The translations under genes were made by a program, and so were the position numbers. From NCBI RefSeq assembly GCF_000236785.1, contig NZ_AGUF01000042.1:62001-126000 (forward strand): 64,000 nucleotides of DNA, in the 5' to 3' direction. Shown in pieces: positions 50,165 through 60,867 of the stretch (positions are counted from its first letter, which is position 1; every line of letters begins with the position of its first letter). The stretch is from Achromobacter arsenitoxydans SY8 (GTDB lineage: Bacteria; Pseudomonadota; Gammaproteobacteria; Burkholderiales; Burkholderiaceae_B). The notes beneath the pieces are model-generated. The model made no database searches. It was not told the origin of the DNA and saw only the letters and a list, made by a program, of their open reading frames with translations.

Positions 50165-51175
50165 CTATGCCAGCAGGCGGGCCACCGCCTGGACCACGCG
50201 CCGCACATCATCGGCGGACACGTCCAGGTGCGTGACCAGGCGGGTCGGGCCGCCATAGACGGCGCGCATCAGGATGCCTTCCTGCGCCAACGCGGCCGTC
50301 AGCGCGTCGCAGCGGGACGGCTCGAATTCCGCGAACACCATATTGGTGTCCTGGCTCAGCACCTTTACGCCGGGAATGCCGCGAAGGCCCTCGGCCAATT
50401 GCCTGGCGTTCGCATGGTCTTCAGCCAGCCGTTCCACATTGTGTTCCAGCGCATACAGGCAGGCCGCCGCCAGCACCCCGGACTGGCGCAAGCCGCCGCC
50501 CAGCATCTTGCGCCAGCGGCGGGCGCGCGCGATCAGCTCCTGGCTGCCCACCAGCACCGATCCTACCGGCGCGCCCAGGCCCTTCGAAAAGCAGATGGAC
50601 ACCGAGTCGAACGGCTGGCAAAGGTCCGCCACGGGCTTGCCGCTGGCCACCGCCGCGTTGAACACGCGCGCGCCGTCCAGGTGCGTGCCCAGACCGTGTT
50701 CACGCGCCCACGACGTCGCGGCCTGGATGTAGGCGGCCGGGATCAGCTTGCCGTGGAAGGTGTTCTCCAGGGCCAGCAGACGCGTGCGCGCAAAGTGCGG
50801 ATCGCCCTTGGGCTTGAGCGCGGCGGCCAGCTTTTCCAGCGGCAGGGAGCCGTCCGGCGCGTGCTCGATCGGTTGCGGCTGGATGCTGCCCAGCACCGCC
50901 GCCCCACCCCCTTCGTACTTGTACGTGTGCGCCAACTGGCCGACCAGATACTCGTCGCCGCGTTCGCAATGCGCCATCAGCCCGGCCAGATTGCTTTGCG
51001 TGCCGGAAGGAAAGAACAGCCCGGCAGCCTTGCCGGTGCGCTCGGCCAGTGTCTCCTGCAAGCGAATGACGGTGGGATCGTCGCCCATCACATCGTCGCC
51101 CAGGGGCGCGCTGGTCATGGCCTGCAACATGGCGGCGCCGGGCCGGGTGACAGTGTCGCTACGCAGATCAATCAT
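50165..51175 (-). CDS. ltaE: Low-specificity L-threonine aldolase
   Basis: A 336-residue PLP enzyme that splits L-threonine or L-allo-threonine to glycine and acetaldehyde. It starts DLRSDTVTRPGAAML. SGTQSNLAGLMAHCERGDE and HLDGARVFNAAV precede the Schiff-base lysine Lys198 in CFSKGLGAPVGS. Full length. It follows the EamA transporter gene by 40 bases on the same strand, so exporter and aldolase are probably co-transcribed. Confidence 0.95.
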   Translation of the reverse strand: MIDLRSDTVTRPGAAMLQAMTSAPLGDDVMGDDPTVIRLQETLAERTGKAAGLFFPSGTQSNLAGLMAHCERGDEYLVGQLAHTYKYEGGGAAVLGSIQPQPIEHAPDGSLPLEKLAAALKPKGDPHFARTRLLALENTFHGKLIPAAYIQAATSWAREHGLGTHLDGARVFNAAVASGKPVADLCQPFDSVSICFSKGLGAPVGSVLVGSQELIARARRWRKMLGGGLRQSGVLAAACLYALEHNVERLAEDHANARQLAEGLRGIPGVKVLSQDTNMVFAEFEPSRCDALTAALAQEGILMRAVYGGPTRLVTHLDVSADDVRRVVQAVARLLA

Positions 51176-51215
51176 GAGAGATTCCAGGAAAGATAGAAGA
51201 AGGTCGTCAGGAAAT

Positions 51216-52103
51216 TCAGTCGGCGCGAGCCGCCGGCGCCGCGCGGCTCACCACCCAGATGCCCGCCAGGATCAGCACCATGCCGCCCAATTCGACGGGC
51301 GTGGGCTTTTCGGACAGGATCGCCCAGGCCAGCAGCATGGCCACCACCGGCACGCCCAGGCTGGACAGGCCGGCGATCGACGCGGGGACGCGGCGCACCA
51401 CCTGCAGCCACAGCAGCCAGCCCGCCGCAGTGGCGATCAGCACGATGTAGGTCATGCCGGTCCATAGCGGCCAGCCCCATTGCGCCGTCATCTGCGGCAC
51501 CAGATAGGCCACAGGCACCATGACCAGGCCGCCAAACAGCATCTGCCAGGCCGTAAATGTCATCACGTCGGGCGCATGCCGCTCGAACATGCGCTTGGAC
51601 AGCACCGTGCCCACACCCCAGCACAGGCCGCTGCCCAGGCCCAGCAGCACCGGGCGGATGTCGCCCAGCCCGTTCCATGGCTCCACGAAGCAAACCAGGC
51701 CGATGGCCGCGAGCGCGATGCCAGCCCCGTGCCGGGCCGTGGGGCGTTCGCCCAGCAGCCACCAGGCGAACAGGATCACCCAGAACGGCATGGTGTAGGC
51801 CATGAGCGAAACCTTGCCCACGCCGCCCGACACCAGCGCGGTCTGCACGAACCCCTGGAATCCGGCCGTCTGCGTCAGGCCGATCAGCAGGGTCAGTTTC
51901 CAGGGCGGCATCGCCAGCGGCCGGCGCGTGGCGATCACCAGCACGAACAGCACCAGGCTGCCCACCACGTAGCGCAGCGCCACGAAATCGAACGGGCCGA
52001 TGTAGGGAACGATCAGCTTCATCGCGATCCAGCTGCCCGCCCAGACCAGGATGGTGCTGAACATCAGGGCCAGCCCTGCGCGATCGAAACTGCTGCTGCT
52101 CAC
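51216..52103 (-). CDS. EamA/DMT-family transporter
   Basis: A 295-residue transporter with about ten membrane helices and the duplicated EamA pattern (FSTILVWAGSWIAMKLIVPY in repeat 1; second repeat from about 150). Such proteins export amino acids or metabolites. I start at the GTG at 52103 because GGAG lies 8 bases upstream; a TTG six codons earlier is also in frame. It is co-directional with ltaE, which suggests a threonine-related substrate (inference). Confidence 0.87.
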   Translation of the reverse strand: MSSSSFDRAGLALMFSTILVWAGSWIAMKLIVPYIGPFDFVALRYVVGSLVLFVLVIATRRPLAMPPWKLTLLIGLTQTAGFQGFVQTALVSGGVGKVSLMAYTMPFWVILFAWWLLGERPTARHGAGIALAAIGLVCFVEPWNGLGDIRPVLLGLGSGLCWGVGTVLSKRMFERHAPDVMTFTAWQMLFGGLVMVPVAYLVPQMTAQWGWPLWTGMTYIVLIATAAGWLLWLQVVRRVPASIAGLSSLGVPVVAMLLAWAILSEKPTPVELGGMVLILAGIWVVSRAAPAARAD

Positions 52104-52231
52104 GGGTGAGACTCCGTACAAAGGAAAGACAATGGCAAAAGAATACGCCCGTGCCGGAATTTGCCGGCACGGGCGTAGACATTATGCGCCTGTCGCGCTG
52201 CAAATGGCCGGCCGAAGCCGGCCGGACTGGA

Positions 52232-54211
<1,980 letters not shown>

Positions 54212-54305
54212 GATCTTTGTCTCCAATCGGTGATTCTGTTGTTTATGCCGCTTTTTTATTACCCACCTGCAACCGTATCGCCACGCTCTTACGGGCACCT
54301 TACGC

Positions 54306-54326
54306 AAAAAGCGGGCCGGAGCCCGC
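54306..54326 (-). terminator. Terminator between the MFS gene and acs
   Basis: On the minus strand GCGGGC, loop TCCG and GCCCGC run into TTTTT. It lies about 210 bases after the MFS stop. The rest of the 325-base gap (54212-54536) contains no gene that I can support and presumably holds the acs promoter, which I cannot assign. Confidence 0.8.
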
Positions 54327-54536
54327 GCATTTGCGTGTAGCGCAGCGACCTGGCAGCGCCGGTAAAGGGCGGAACGGCGCCCGAAGGCGGCCCCGCACGG
54401 CATGCACAAGCAAACAACGCACCAGCGCACAGTGCGAAAACAATGCCAAGCATTCAGCAGGCGCCGCCGCATGGTCGAGGCGGCGCCGGGCAGTCCATAA
54501 GGATAGCAGCCGGCGCGGGCCTGGCGTATACCGCGT

Positions 54537-55877
54537 TCAGGCGGCCCGGCGCGCCAGGCCGCCCTTCATGTCCACGCGCGACAATAGGACCAGTCCGCCC
54601 ACAAAGAACAGCCCGGTGACCAGAATGGCCAGGCGATGGTTGCCCTCCGTGCCCCAGGTCACCAGGCCGTAGGTCAGCGGCCCGATCACCGCGGCAAGCT
54701 GCACCGCGAAGGTCCACAGCGAATAGAACTCGGCCAGGCGGCCCGCGGGCGCCAGCGCGCCGGTCATCGCCCGCCCCGCGCTTTGCGTGGTGCCCATGCA
54801 CAAGCCGGCCAGCGTGGCGGCAACCCAGAACACGGGCGCGGTCACGGCCGCATAGGCCACCAGCACCATCACGATCCAGCCGCACAGCGTGATGGCCAGC
54901 GCCGGCTTGTGGCCAATGCGGTCCTGCACATAGCCGAACGAAAACGCCCCCGCCGCCGCGCCGATGTTCACGGTAAAGACCAGCAGCATGATCTGCGGCG
55001 TGGTGAATCCCATGACTTCCGACGCATAGACGGCGGCCAGCGTAATCACGACGGAAATGCCCGCCTGGTAGCAGGCGATGCACATGAGCAGGCGCCGGAA
55101 CTCCGGGAAGTGCTGCCCGGTTTCGCGCCAGGCGTAGGCCAGGCGCCGCAGCATGTCGAGCGCGGCCTGGTTGCCGGGCTGCGGCTTGGCGCGCTCGCGC
55201 AGCAGCAGGAACGAAGGCAGCGCGGCCAGCGCGAACACCGTGCAGGTGACCAAGATGACCCAGGGTACGAACTGTTCCGCCGTGGCGCCGCGCGCCTCGG
55301 CCAGCGTCACGACGACCAGGGACAATCCCAGCGTGAGCATGCCGCCGCAATAGCCGAAGCTCCAGCCCCAGCCGGACACGCGCCCCAGCGCCGCAGGCTT
55401 GGCCAGTTCCGGCAGGAACGCCGCAACGACGGATTCGCCGACGCAATAGCAGTAGTTGGACACCACGATGGCGGCAAGCGCCAGCCACACGTCGCCAGGT
55501 CCGGCCTGAGTCAGAACCAGCGTGGCCGCCACGCAGCCCGCCGTGCTGGTGTAGAGCAGGCGGCGCTTGCTTGCCCGCGCGTCGGCGCGGGCGCCCAGCG
55601 TGGGCATGGTCAGCATGATGAGCAGGTAGGACAGCGACAGCGCCGCGGTCCATGCCAGCGTGGCCCAGTGCGCGCGCCCGGCGACCACGCCGACGAAATA
55701 GGTGCTGAAGACCGCCGTCAGAATGACGGTGGTGTAGCCGGAGTTCGCGAAGTCGTACATGGCCCAGGCCCAGACTTCGCGCTTGGCGACGCCAGGGTTC
55801 AGCGGACTTGCGTCCGCCGCCCCGGCGGCCTGCGCGGAAACGCCGGCTGGCGTTTCCGGCGGAAGCGCCTGGCTCAT
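54537..55877 (-). CDS. MFS transporter, UMF1/Atg22-like family
   Basis: A 446-residue membrane protein with about twelve helices. The N-terminal [20 protein letters not shown] is the signature of the UMF1 family. The central loop, with [13 protein letters not shown], is cytoplasmic. Substrate unknown; family members export amino acids or drugs. The start overlaps the HbpS-like stop (ATGA), and it is the last gene of prpE-hbpS-MFS. Confidence 0.88.
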   Translation of the reverse strand: MSQALPPETPAGVSAQAAGAADASPLNPGVAKREVWAWAMYDFANSGYTTVILTAVFSTYFVGVVAGRAHWATLAWTAALSLSYLLIMLTMPTLGARADARASKRRLLYTSTAGCVAATLVLTQAGPGDVWLALAAIVVSNYCYCVGESVVAAFLPELAKPAALGRVSGWGWSFGYCGGMLTLGLSLVVVTLAEARGATAEQFVPWVILVTCTVFALAALPSFLLLRERAKPQPGNQAALDMLRRLAYAWRETGQHFPEFRRLLMCIACYQAGISVVITLAAVYASEVMGFTTPQIMLLVFTVNIGAAAGAFSFGYVQDRIGHKPALAITLCGWIVMVLVAYAAVTAPVFWVAATLAGLCMGTTQSAGRAMTGALAPAGRLAEFYSLWTFAVQLAAVIGPLTYGLVTWGTEGNHRLAILVTGLFFVGGLVLLSRVDMKGGLARRAA

Positions 55878-56281
55878 AGGCCCAGCGCTGCGATGCCTGC
55901 TTGCGCGATCTGCACGTCTTCGGTGGACTTCACGCCCGAGACGCCCACCGCGCCGATGACCTGGCCGTCAGCCACGACCGGCACACCGCCTTCGAGCATG
56001 CCTTCGATCAGGGGCGCCGACAGGAACGAGTAGCGGCCGTTGTTGATGATCTCTTCGTAGATGCGCGACTCGCGGCGGCCCAGGGCGGCGGTCTTGGCCT
56101 TGGCGGGAGCGATGTGCGAGGAGATCGGGGCCGCGTCGTCCAGGCGCAGCATGCCCAGCAGGTGGCCGCCGTCGTCGGTCACCGCGATGGTGACGGCCCA
56201 CTTGTTCTGCAAGGCGTGTGCTTCGGCCGCGGCCAGGATCTTCTTGACGTCTTCGGCGCTCAGCACGGGTTTGGTTTTCAT
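55874..56281 (-). CDS. GlcG/HbpS family heme-binding-like protein
   Basis: A 135-residue protein of the GlcG/HbpS fold, with AVTIAVTDDGGHLLGMLRLDDA, SAPLIEGMLEGGVPVVADG and IGAVGVSGVKSTEDVQIA. The fold binds heme in HbpS, but many family members have unknown ligands. No signal peptide, so it is cytoplasmic. Its ATG overlaps the prpE stop (ATGA), and AAGGAG is just upstream; its own stop overlaps the MFS start. Confidence 0.88.
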   Translation of the reverse strand: MKTKPVLSAEDVKKILAAAEAHALQNKWAVTIAVTDDGGHLLGMLRLDDAAPISSHIAPAKAKTAALGRRESRIYEEIINNGRYSFLSAPLIEGMLEGGVPVVADGQVIGAVGVSGVKSTEDVQIAQAGIAALGL

Positions 56282-58167
56282 TGCAGTGACTCCTTGATCT
56301 GTTCGAGGGCGTTGGGATCTTCCATGGTGGTCAGGTCGCCGGGATCGCGCGCTTCGCACACCGCGACGATCGCGCGGCGCAGCACCTTGCCCGACCGGGT
56401 CTTGGGCAAAGCGCCCACGAACCGGATCCTGGCCGGCCTCGCCACCGCGCCCAGCTGTTCCTCCACCAGCCGCATGATATCGCCTTCCAGCTGCTTTGCC
56501 CCCTCCGGCGTATCGGCGCCGGCGGGATTCTTCAGCACGGCGAAGGCCATCGCGACCTGGCCCTTGAGCGGGTCGGCAACCCCCACCACCGCGCACTCCG
56601 CGATGCCGTTGTGGCTGTTGACCGATTCCTCGATCTCGCGCGTGCCCAGCCGATGGCCGGCCACGTTGATCACGTCGTCCGTGCGCCCCAGAATGAACCA
56701 ATAGCCGTCCGCGTCCACCAGCCCCCAGTCGAAGGTGGAGTACACCTGCCGCCCCGGAATGGACGTGAAATAGGTCTGCACGAAGCGCTCGTCGTCGCCC
56801 CAGATAGTGGACATCGCGCCGGGCGGCAGCGGCGGCACGATGGCGACCACGCCCTTCTGGTCGGGGCCAAGGTCCTCGCCATTGGATTCGCTGACGATGC
56901 GCGCATCAAAGCCATAGACCGGAAACGACGGGCTGCCGAAGCGGGTGGGCACTTTCTCGACGCCGGGCTGGGCCGACAGGATCGGCCAGCCGGATTCGGT
57001 CTGCCAATAGTTGTCGATGATAGGCTTGCCCAGCCCTTCCGAAATCCACTGGGCGGTGGGCTCATCCAGGGGTTCACCGGCCAGATAGACGGCCCGCAGC
57101 GTCGACAGATCGTGCTTTCTGAGCAGCGCCGGGTCCTGGCGCTTGAGCACGCGCACGGCCGTAGGCGCGGAAAACAGGGTGTTCACGCCGAACTGCTCGA
57201 CCAGCTTCCACAGGATGGCCCCGTCCGGGCGCACCGGCGTGCCTTCGTACAGGATGGTGGCCTGCCCGCCGATAAGCGGGCCGTACACAATATAAGAGTG
57301 CCCTACCACCCAGCCGATGTCGCTGGTGCAGAAATAGGTGTCGCCGGGCCGGCCGTCGAACAGGTATTCCATGGATGACGCCAGCGCCACGGCATAGCCC
57401 CCCGTATCCCGCTGCACGCCTTTGGGGCGGCCCGTCGTGCCGGAGGTATAGAGGATGTAGCTGGGCTCGGAAGACTCCAGCCATTCCACAGGCACCCGGG
57501 CGCCGCGGTGGCGCTCGCGCAGAGAGGCGTAGTCCAGGTCGCGGCCCGCCACGGGTTCGAACGGCGCCAGCCCGCGGTCGAACACCACCACGGACGCCGG
57601 AGGCGACTTCGCCAGGCCCAGGGCGCGGTCCAGCAGCGGCTTGTAGGGCACGACTTTGCCTGCGCGGCTGCCGCCGTCGGTGCACACCACTACCTTGGGC
57701 GCGGCGTCATCAATACGCTGGGCCAGGTTCACGGAAGCAAAACCGCCAAACACCACGGAATGGACCGCGCCGATACGCGCGCACGCCAGCATCGTGAACA
57801 CCGCTTCCGGCACCATCGGCATGTACAGCAGCACCCGGTCGCCCCGTCCCACGCCCAGTTCCCGCAGCATCGCAGCCGCGGCGTTGACCTCTTCGAAGAC
57901 GTCCTGGCGGGTGTAGACCTGTTCCCGGTCGACCTCGGTGGACACCCAGATCAGCGCGGGCTTGTCGGCCTGGGTAGGCAGCCAGCGGTCGACGGCGTTG
58001 TAGCAAAGGTTGGTGCGCCCGCCTACAAACCACTTGGCGAATGGCGGGCGGGAGAAGTCCAGCACAGACTCGAACGGCGTTTCCCAGTGGATCCGGCTGG
58101 CCTCTTCGCGCCAGAACGCGTCGCGATCATGTACCGAGCGGTAATGGAAATCCCGGGTTCTTTGCAT
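56278..58167 (-). CDS. prpE: Propionyl-CoA synthetase
   Basis: A 629-residue AMP-forming ligase of the PrpE type. LYTSGTTGRPKGVQRD, NYWQTESGWPILSA, GRTDDVINVAGHR and the C-terminal lysine in TRSGKVLRRAI are present. The sequence VQRDTGGYAVAL after the loop fits PrpE more than Acs. It supplies propionyl-CoA to prpC in the methylcitrate cycle, 42 kb away. The ATG at 58167 is preceded by CAGGAG. It leads the prpE-hbpS-MFS operon. Confidence 0.92.
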   Translation of the reverse strand: MQRTRDFHYRSVHDRDAFWREEASRIHWETPFESVLDFSRPPFAKWFVGGRTNLCYNAVDRWLPTQADKPALIWVSTEVDREQVYTRQDVFEEVNAAAAMLRELGVGRGDRVLLYMPMVPEAVFTMLACARIGAVHSVVFGGFASVNLAQRIDDAAPKVVVCTDGGSRAGKVVPYKPLLDRALGLAKSPPASVVVFDRGLAPFEPVAGRDLDYASLRERHRGARVPVEWLESSEPSYILYTSGTTGRPKGVQRDTGGYAVALASSMEYLFDGRPGDTYFCTSDIGWVVGHSYIVYGPLIGGQATILYEGTPVRPDGAILWKLVEQFGVNTLFSAPTAVRVLKRQDPALLRKHDLSTLRAVYLAGEPLDEPTAQWISEGLGKPIIDNYWQTESGWPILSAQPGVEKVPTRFGSPSFPVYGFDARIVSESNGEDLGPDQKGVVAIVPPLPPGAMSTIWGDDERFVQTYFTSIPGRQVYSTFDWGLVDADGYWFILGRTDDVINVAGHRLGTREIEESVNSHNGIAECAVVGVADPLKGQVAMAFAVLKNPAGADTPEGAKQLEGDIMRLVEEQLGAVARPARIRFVGALPKTRSGKVLRRAIVAVCEARDPGDLTTMEDPNALEQIKESLQ

Positions 58168-58455
58168 TTTTGTCTCCTGGTATTGTTCATAGGCCTTAAG
58201 GCTGATTGATTTCTTTTCGAATCTTTTTGGCCATTCTGGTAGGCGAACCTTGCACGAGGCTTGCCGCAAGTCAAAATTTTCTTCCAAATGTCCACGCTGC
58301 ATGGATATTTAGGGCCGTTACGTCACGAATTGGCCTTAAAAGTTTGGTAGAATCCCCGCGAAGTTGCACACAATTGTTGATTTTGCTGACATTTCGGCCT
58401 CATCCGCGGCGAATGCCGTGGTTTGTGCTGTTATCGGCGAATCATCCCCAGGCGA

Positions 58456-59115
58456 ATGCATCGACACTCCTTACTCGCGCGATTCAATTCATCCTCCGGC
58501 CAGGCAAAGCGCGGTCTGCGCATGCTCGCGCTGGTTGCATGCGTCGCGGGTTTGGCGGGTTGTGCAAGTAATAGCCAAAAGTCAACCGCCCATACGTCCG
58601 AGATCGACCCCTACGAGATGGAATGGGTTGCCACCGCTGATGACCCCATCGGCATGCTGGTGGTGCAAAAATTCAAGCGCGAACGCCAGCGCACCCATTC
58701 GGGTGTCAATAGCGACAACGCCATGGTCAGCGAAGCCCTGAATCACCTGGGCATCCGCTACCGCTTCGGCGGCAGCACCCCCGACACCGGTTTCGATTGC
58801 AGCGGACTGGTCGCCTACTCCGCTGAACGTTCCCTGGGCCTGAAGCTGCCCCGCAACGCCGCCGAAATCGCGCAGCAAGGCGTGGCCGTAGCCAAGAACG
58901 AACTCAAGGCCGGCGACCTGGTTTTCTTCAACACCATGGGCCGCCGCTACTCCCACGTAGGCATCTACCTCGGCGACAACCGCTTCGTGCATTCGCCCAG
59001 CGCCGGTGGTGTGGTTCGCGTCGAAAACATGACCATGGCCTACTGGACCAAGCGCTACAACGGCGCCCGCCGCCTGGACAATACCCTGATGGCATCGGCC
59101 CGCGCGGCCAACTGA
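58456..59115 (+). CDS. NlpC/P60 family lipoprotein, probable murein endopeptidase
   Basis: A 219-residue protein with a lipoprotein signal ending LVACVAGLAGC, whose lipobox cysteine would be acylated. The NlpC/P60 papain-like domain occupies about 90-205, with the catalytic Cys in DTGFDCSGLVAYS, His in RRYSHVGIYLG and a third polar residue in RFVHSPSAGG. It probably cleaves gamma-D-Glu-diaminopimelate links in peptidoglycan. The long n-region makes the exact start (58456 or a later ATG at 58522) uncertain. The 288-base gap to prpE contains no gene I can support. Confidence 0.88.
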   Translation: MHRHSLLARFNSSSGQAKRGLRMLALVACVAGLAGCASNSQKSTAHTSEIDPYEMEWVATADDPIGMLVVQKFKRERQRTHSGVNSDNAMVSEALNHLGIRYRFGGSTPDTGFDCSGLVAYSAERSLGLKLPRNAAEIAQQGVAVAKNELKAGDLVFFNTMGRRYSHVGIYLGDNRFVHSPSAGGVVRVENMTMAYWTKRYNGARRLDNTLMASARAAN

Positions 59116-59179
59116 CCGGCCCCGCCCTTCAGCAGCATATTCGCACGCCCGCAAGGCGGCGCGCCATCCCCCAGAATGC

Positions 59180-59216
59180 AAAACGCCGCCTGACATCCCC
59201 GTCAGGCGGCGTTTTT
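59180..59216. terminator. Terminator between the NlpC/P60 gene and the DUF2325 gene
   Basis: AAAACGCCGCCTGAC, a 6-base loop and GTCAGGCGGCGTTTT form a long perfect stem with a T run. It ends the NlpC/P60 gene and, read on the other strand, the DUF2325 gene. Confidence 0.95.
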
Positions 59217-59295
59217 GTTTCTCTTCGCGGTTTTCAGTCCGCAGGCCTTTCCGGCCTCCCCAGTTAGTCGTAGTTGCGCGGCAAGACGCCTGCGC

Positions 59296-59619
59296 TCAGT
59301 GGACCGTGCCGGCTCGCGGGCACAGGCCGCACTGCTGCAGGGCCTGCTGCATGCTGCACACCGAACGGCGACAAGCGACGACCCGGATGCCGCCGCGCTG
59401 AGCCGCGTTGCGGAAGGTCTTCATGACGTTGTGCCCCAAAAAATCGGTCAGCAAAATGACCAGCTGAGTGCCGGACGGCAACTGCAGCGTCTTCTTCTGA
59501 TGCGAGGGATCGCGCCCGCTGATGTGGTGCGTGATCGAGATATTGTGTCCTTTGAGCAGATCGGGAATATTGCCGAGGCGGTCGGCGCCCACTACTACTG
59601 CACTAAGTCCTGCCGTCAT
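59296..59619 (-). CDS. DUF2325 domain protein, probably iron-regulated
   Basis: A 107-residue protein of the DUF2325 family. VVVGADRLGNIPDLLKGHNI, HHISGRDPSHQKK and LLTDFLGHNVMKTFRNAAQR are family-like segments. The C-terminus has four cysteines (83, 88, 97, 100) and several histidines (25, 31, 32, 40, 63), suggesting metal binding. The function of the family is unknown. The ATG at 59619 follows GAGG; an ATG four codons earlier is less likely. The promoter just upstream overlaps a Fur-box-like sequence. Confidence 0.88.
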   Translation of the reverse strand: MTAGLSAVVVGADRLGNIPDLLKGHNISITHHISGRDPSHQKKTLQLPSGTQLVILLTDFLGHNVMKTFRNAAQRGGIRVVACRRSVCSMQQALQQCGLCPRAGTVH

Positions 59620-59649
59620 GATGAACCTCACTGGGTCGTTGAGCCTGGA

Positions 59650-59681
59650 TGTAATGATAATGATTCCTATTTTTTCGTCAA
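59650..59681 (-). promoter_or_regulatory. Promoter with overlapping Fur-box-like site for the DUF2325 gene
   Basis: On the minus strand TTGACG (59676-59681), a 16-base spacer and TATCAT (59654-59659) form a good sigma-70 promoter. The -10 box is covered by TGTAAT-GATAAT-GATTCC on the plus strand (59650-59667), which resembles Fur hexamer repeats (GATAAT). Repression by iron-bound Fur is the natural reading; Fur binding is inferred. Confidence 0.65.
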
Positions 59682-59767
59682 CTCAAATGAGATCAGTTCT
59701 TATTTAATTATTTTTATGAGCTTATGGAAAGGGATAGCCGGCAACACCGCCTCTTCCCTGTCCGCGC

Positions 59768-59803
59768 AAAAAAAAGCGCGGCGCCATCAGGACGCCGCGC
59801 TTT
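59768..59803 (-). terminator. Terminator of cysB
   Basis: On the minus strand AAAGCGCGGCG, a 9-base loop and CGCCGCGCTTT are followed by a T run. It begins 25 bases after the cysB stop. Confidence 0.92.
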
Positions 59804-59828
59804 CCGCGGTTGACGGGGGTAGCGGCCC

Positions 59829-60773
59829 CTACTTGGGCGCGCCCTGGACGGCGTCGGTGACGACGGCGCGGGTCAGGGACGGCGCCAGCATTTCCAGGAA
59901 GGTGTAGACGTAGTCCCGCAGGAACACGCCCGCTTTGACGCCCACGCGGGTCGTGTGCGTGCCGAAGAGATGCCCCACCGGCAGTCCGACCAGATTCGAG
60001 TCGCGGCGCGGATCGTAGGCCACGCCAGCGATGATGCCGATGCCCAGCCCCACGTCCACGTAGGTCTTGATCACGTCGGCATCAATGGCTTCAAGCACGA
60101 TGTCCGGATGGATGCCCTGGTTGGCGAATATCTCGTCGATCGTGCTGCGGCCGGTAAAGGCGCGGTCGTAGGTAACGATGGGATATTCAGCCAGCTGGGC
60201 CAGCGACAGGCGCTTGGCGGCGCTGGACGTCAGTTCGGCCAGCGGGTGGTCCGGGCGCACCACAACGGTGTGCTCCCAGGCGTACACCGGCAGGGTTGCC
60301 AGGCCGGGCGTCAGCGCCAGCGATTCGGTAGCCAGCGCCAGATCGGCCTGCTCGTGCAGCACCATTTCGGCCAGTTGGGCGGGGCTGCCCTCCGCCAGCG
60401 ACAGGTGGACCTTGGGAAACTGCTTGCGGAACGCCGGAATCACGCGGGGCAGCAGATAGCGCGCCTGCGTGTGGGTGCATGCGATGACCAGGCCGCCCTC
60501 GTCGCGGCGCGCGAATTCGTCGCTCACCTTCTTGAGGTTATCGACTTCGCGCATGATACGGTCGATGACCTGGGAGACGGCCAGCCCAGGCTTGGTCAGC
60601 CCCTTGATACGCTTGCCGTGCCGCTCGAAGATCTTGATGCCCAGCTCGTCCTCGAATTCGATGATCGCCTTGGACACGCCCGGCTGCGAGGTATAGAGCA
60701 TCCGGGCGGCTTCGGTCAGGTTGAAGTCGCGCCGGATGGTTTCACGAACGAAACGAAATTGCTGGAGGTTCAT
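59829..60773 (-). CDS. cysB: LysR-type regulator CysB
   Basis: A 314-residue regulator. The N-terminal winged helix (MNLQQFRFVRETIRRDFNL, with LYTSQPGVSKAIIEFEDELG) and the co-inducer domain (IACTHTQARYLLPRVIPAF and TYDRAFTGRS) match CysB/Cbl. CysB activates sulfate assimilation in response to N-acetylserine. No sulfur genes are adjacent; terminators and hairpins bound the unit. A Cbl-type paralogue is the main alternative. Confidence 0.92.
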   Translation of the reverse strand: MNLQQFRFVRETIRRDFNLTEAARMLYTSQPGVSKAIIEFEDELGIKIFERHGKRIKGLTKPGLAVSQVIDRIMREVDNLKKVSDEFARRDEGGLVIACTHTQARYLLPRVIPAFRKQFPKVHLSLAEGSPAQLAEMVLHEQADLALATESLALTPGLATLPVYAWEHTVVVRPDHPLAELTSSAAKRLSLAQLAEYPIVTYDRAFTGRSTIDEIFANQGIHPDIVLEAIDADVIKTYVDVGLGIGIIAGVAYDPRRDSNLVGLPVGHLFGTHTTRVGVKAGVFLRDYVYTFLEMLAPSLTRAVVTDAVQGAPK

Positions 60774-60774
60774 T

Positions 60775-60801
60775 AATTGGCCCCTGATAGACGGGCCAAT
60801 T
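60775..60801. promoter_or_regulatory. Inverted repeat at the cysB start
   Basis: AATTGGCCC (60775-60783) and GGGCCAATT (60793-60801) are perfect 9-base arms around 9 bases. They lie immediately upstream of the cysB ATG and cover the likely ribosome site. It could be an autoregulatory operator or a leader hairpin that limits translation. Confidence 0.5.
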
Positions 60802-60814
60802 ATAAGTAATAAGA

Positions 60815-60860
60815 ACGCCTTGCTATATGAATTATTCGTATAAGCTTAGGAGCAAGGCGT
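60815..60860. repeat. Inverted repeat between mmsA and cysB
   Basis: ACGCCTTGCT (60815-60824) and AGCAAGGCGT (60851-60860) are perfect 10-base arms around 26 AT-rich bases. It follows the mmsA stop and precedes the cysB gene, both on minus. It could end mmsA transcripts or bind a regulator at the cysB promoter. Confidence 0.5.
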
Positions 60861-60867
60861 CCCCCTT

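Noticed and set aside
58168-58455. A small gene in the prpE-NlpC/P60 gap
   Set aside because: The frames here only extend the neighbouring genes upstream of their proper starts; no ribosome sites support them.
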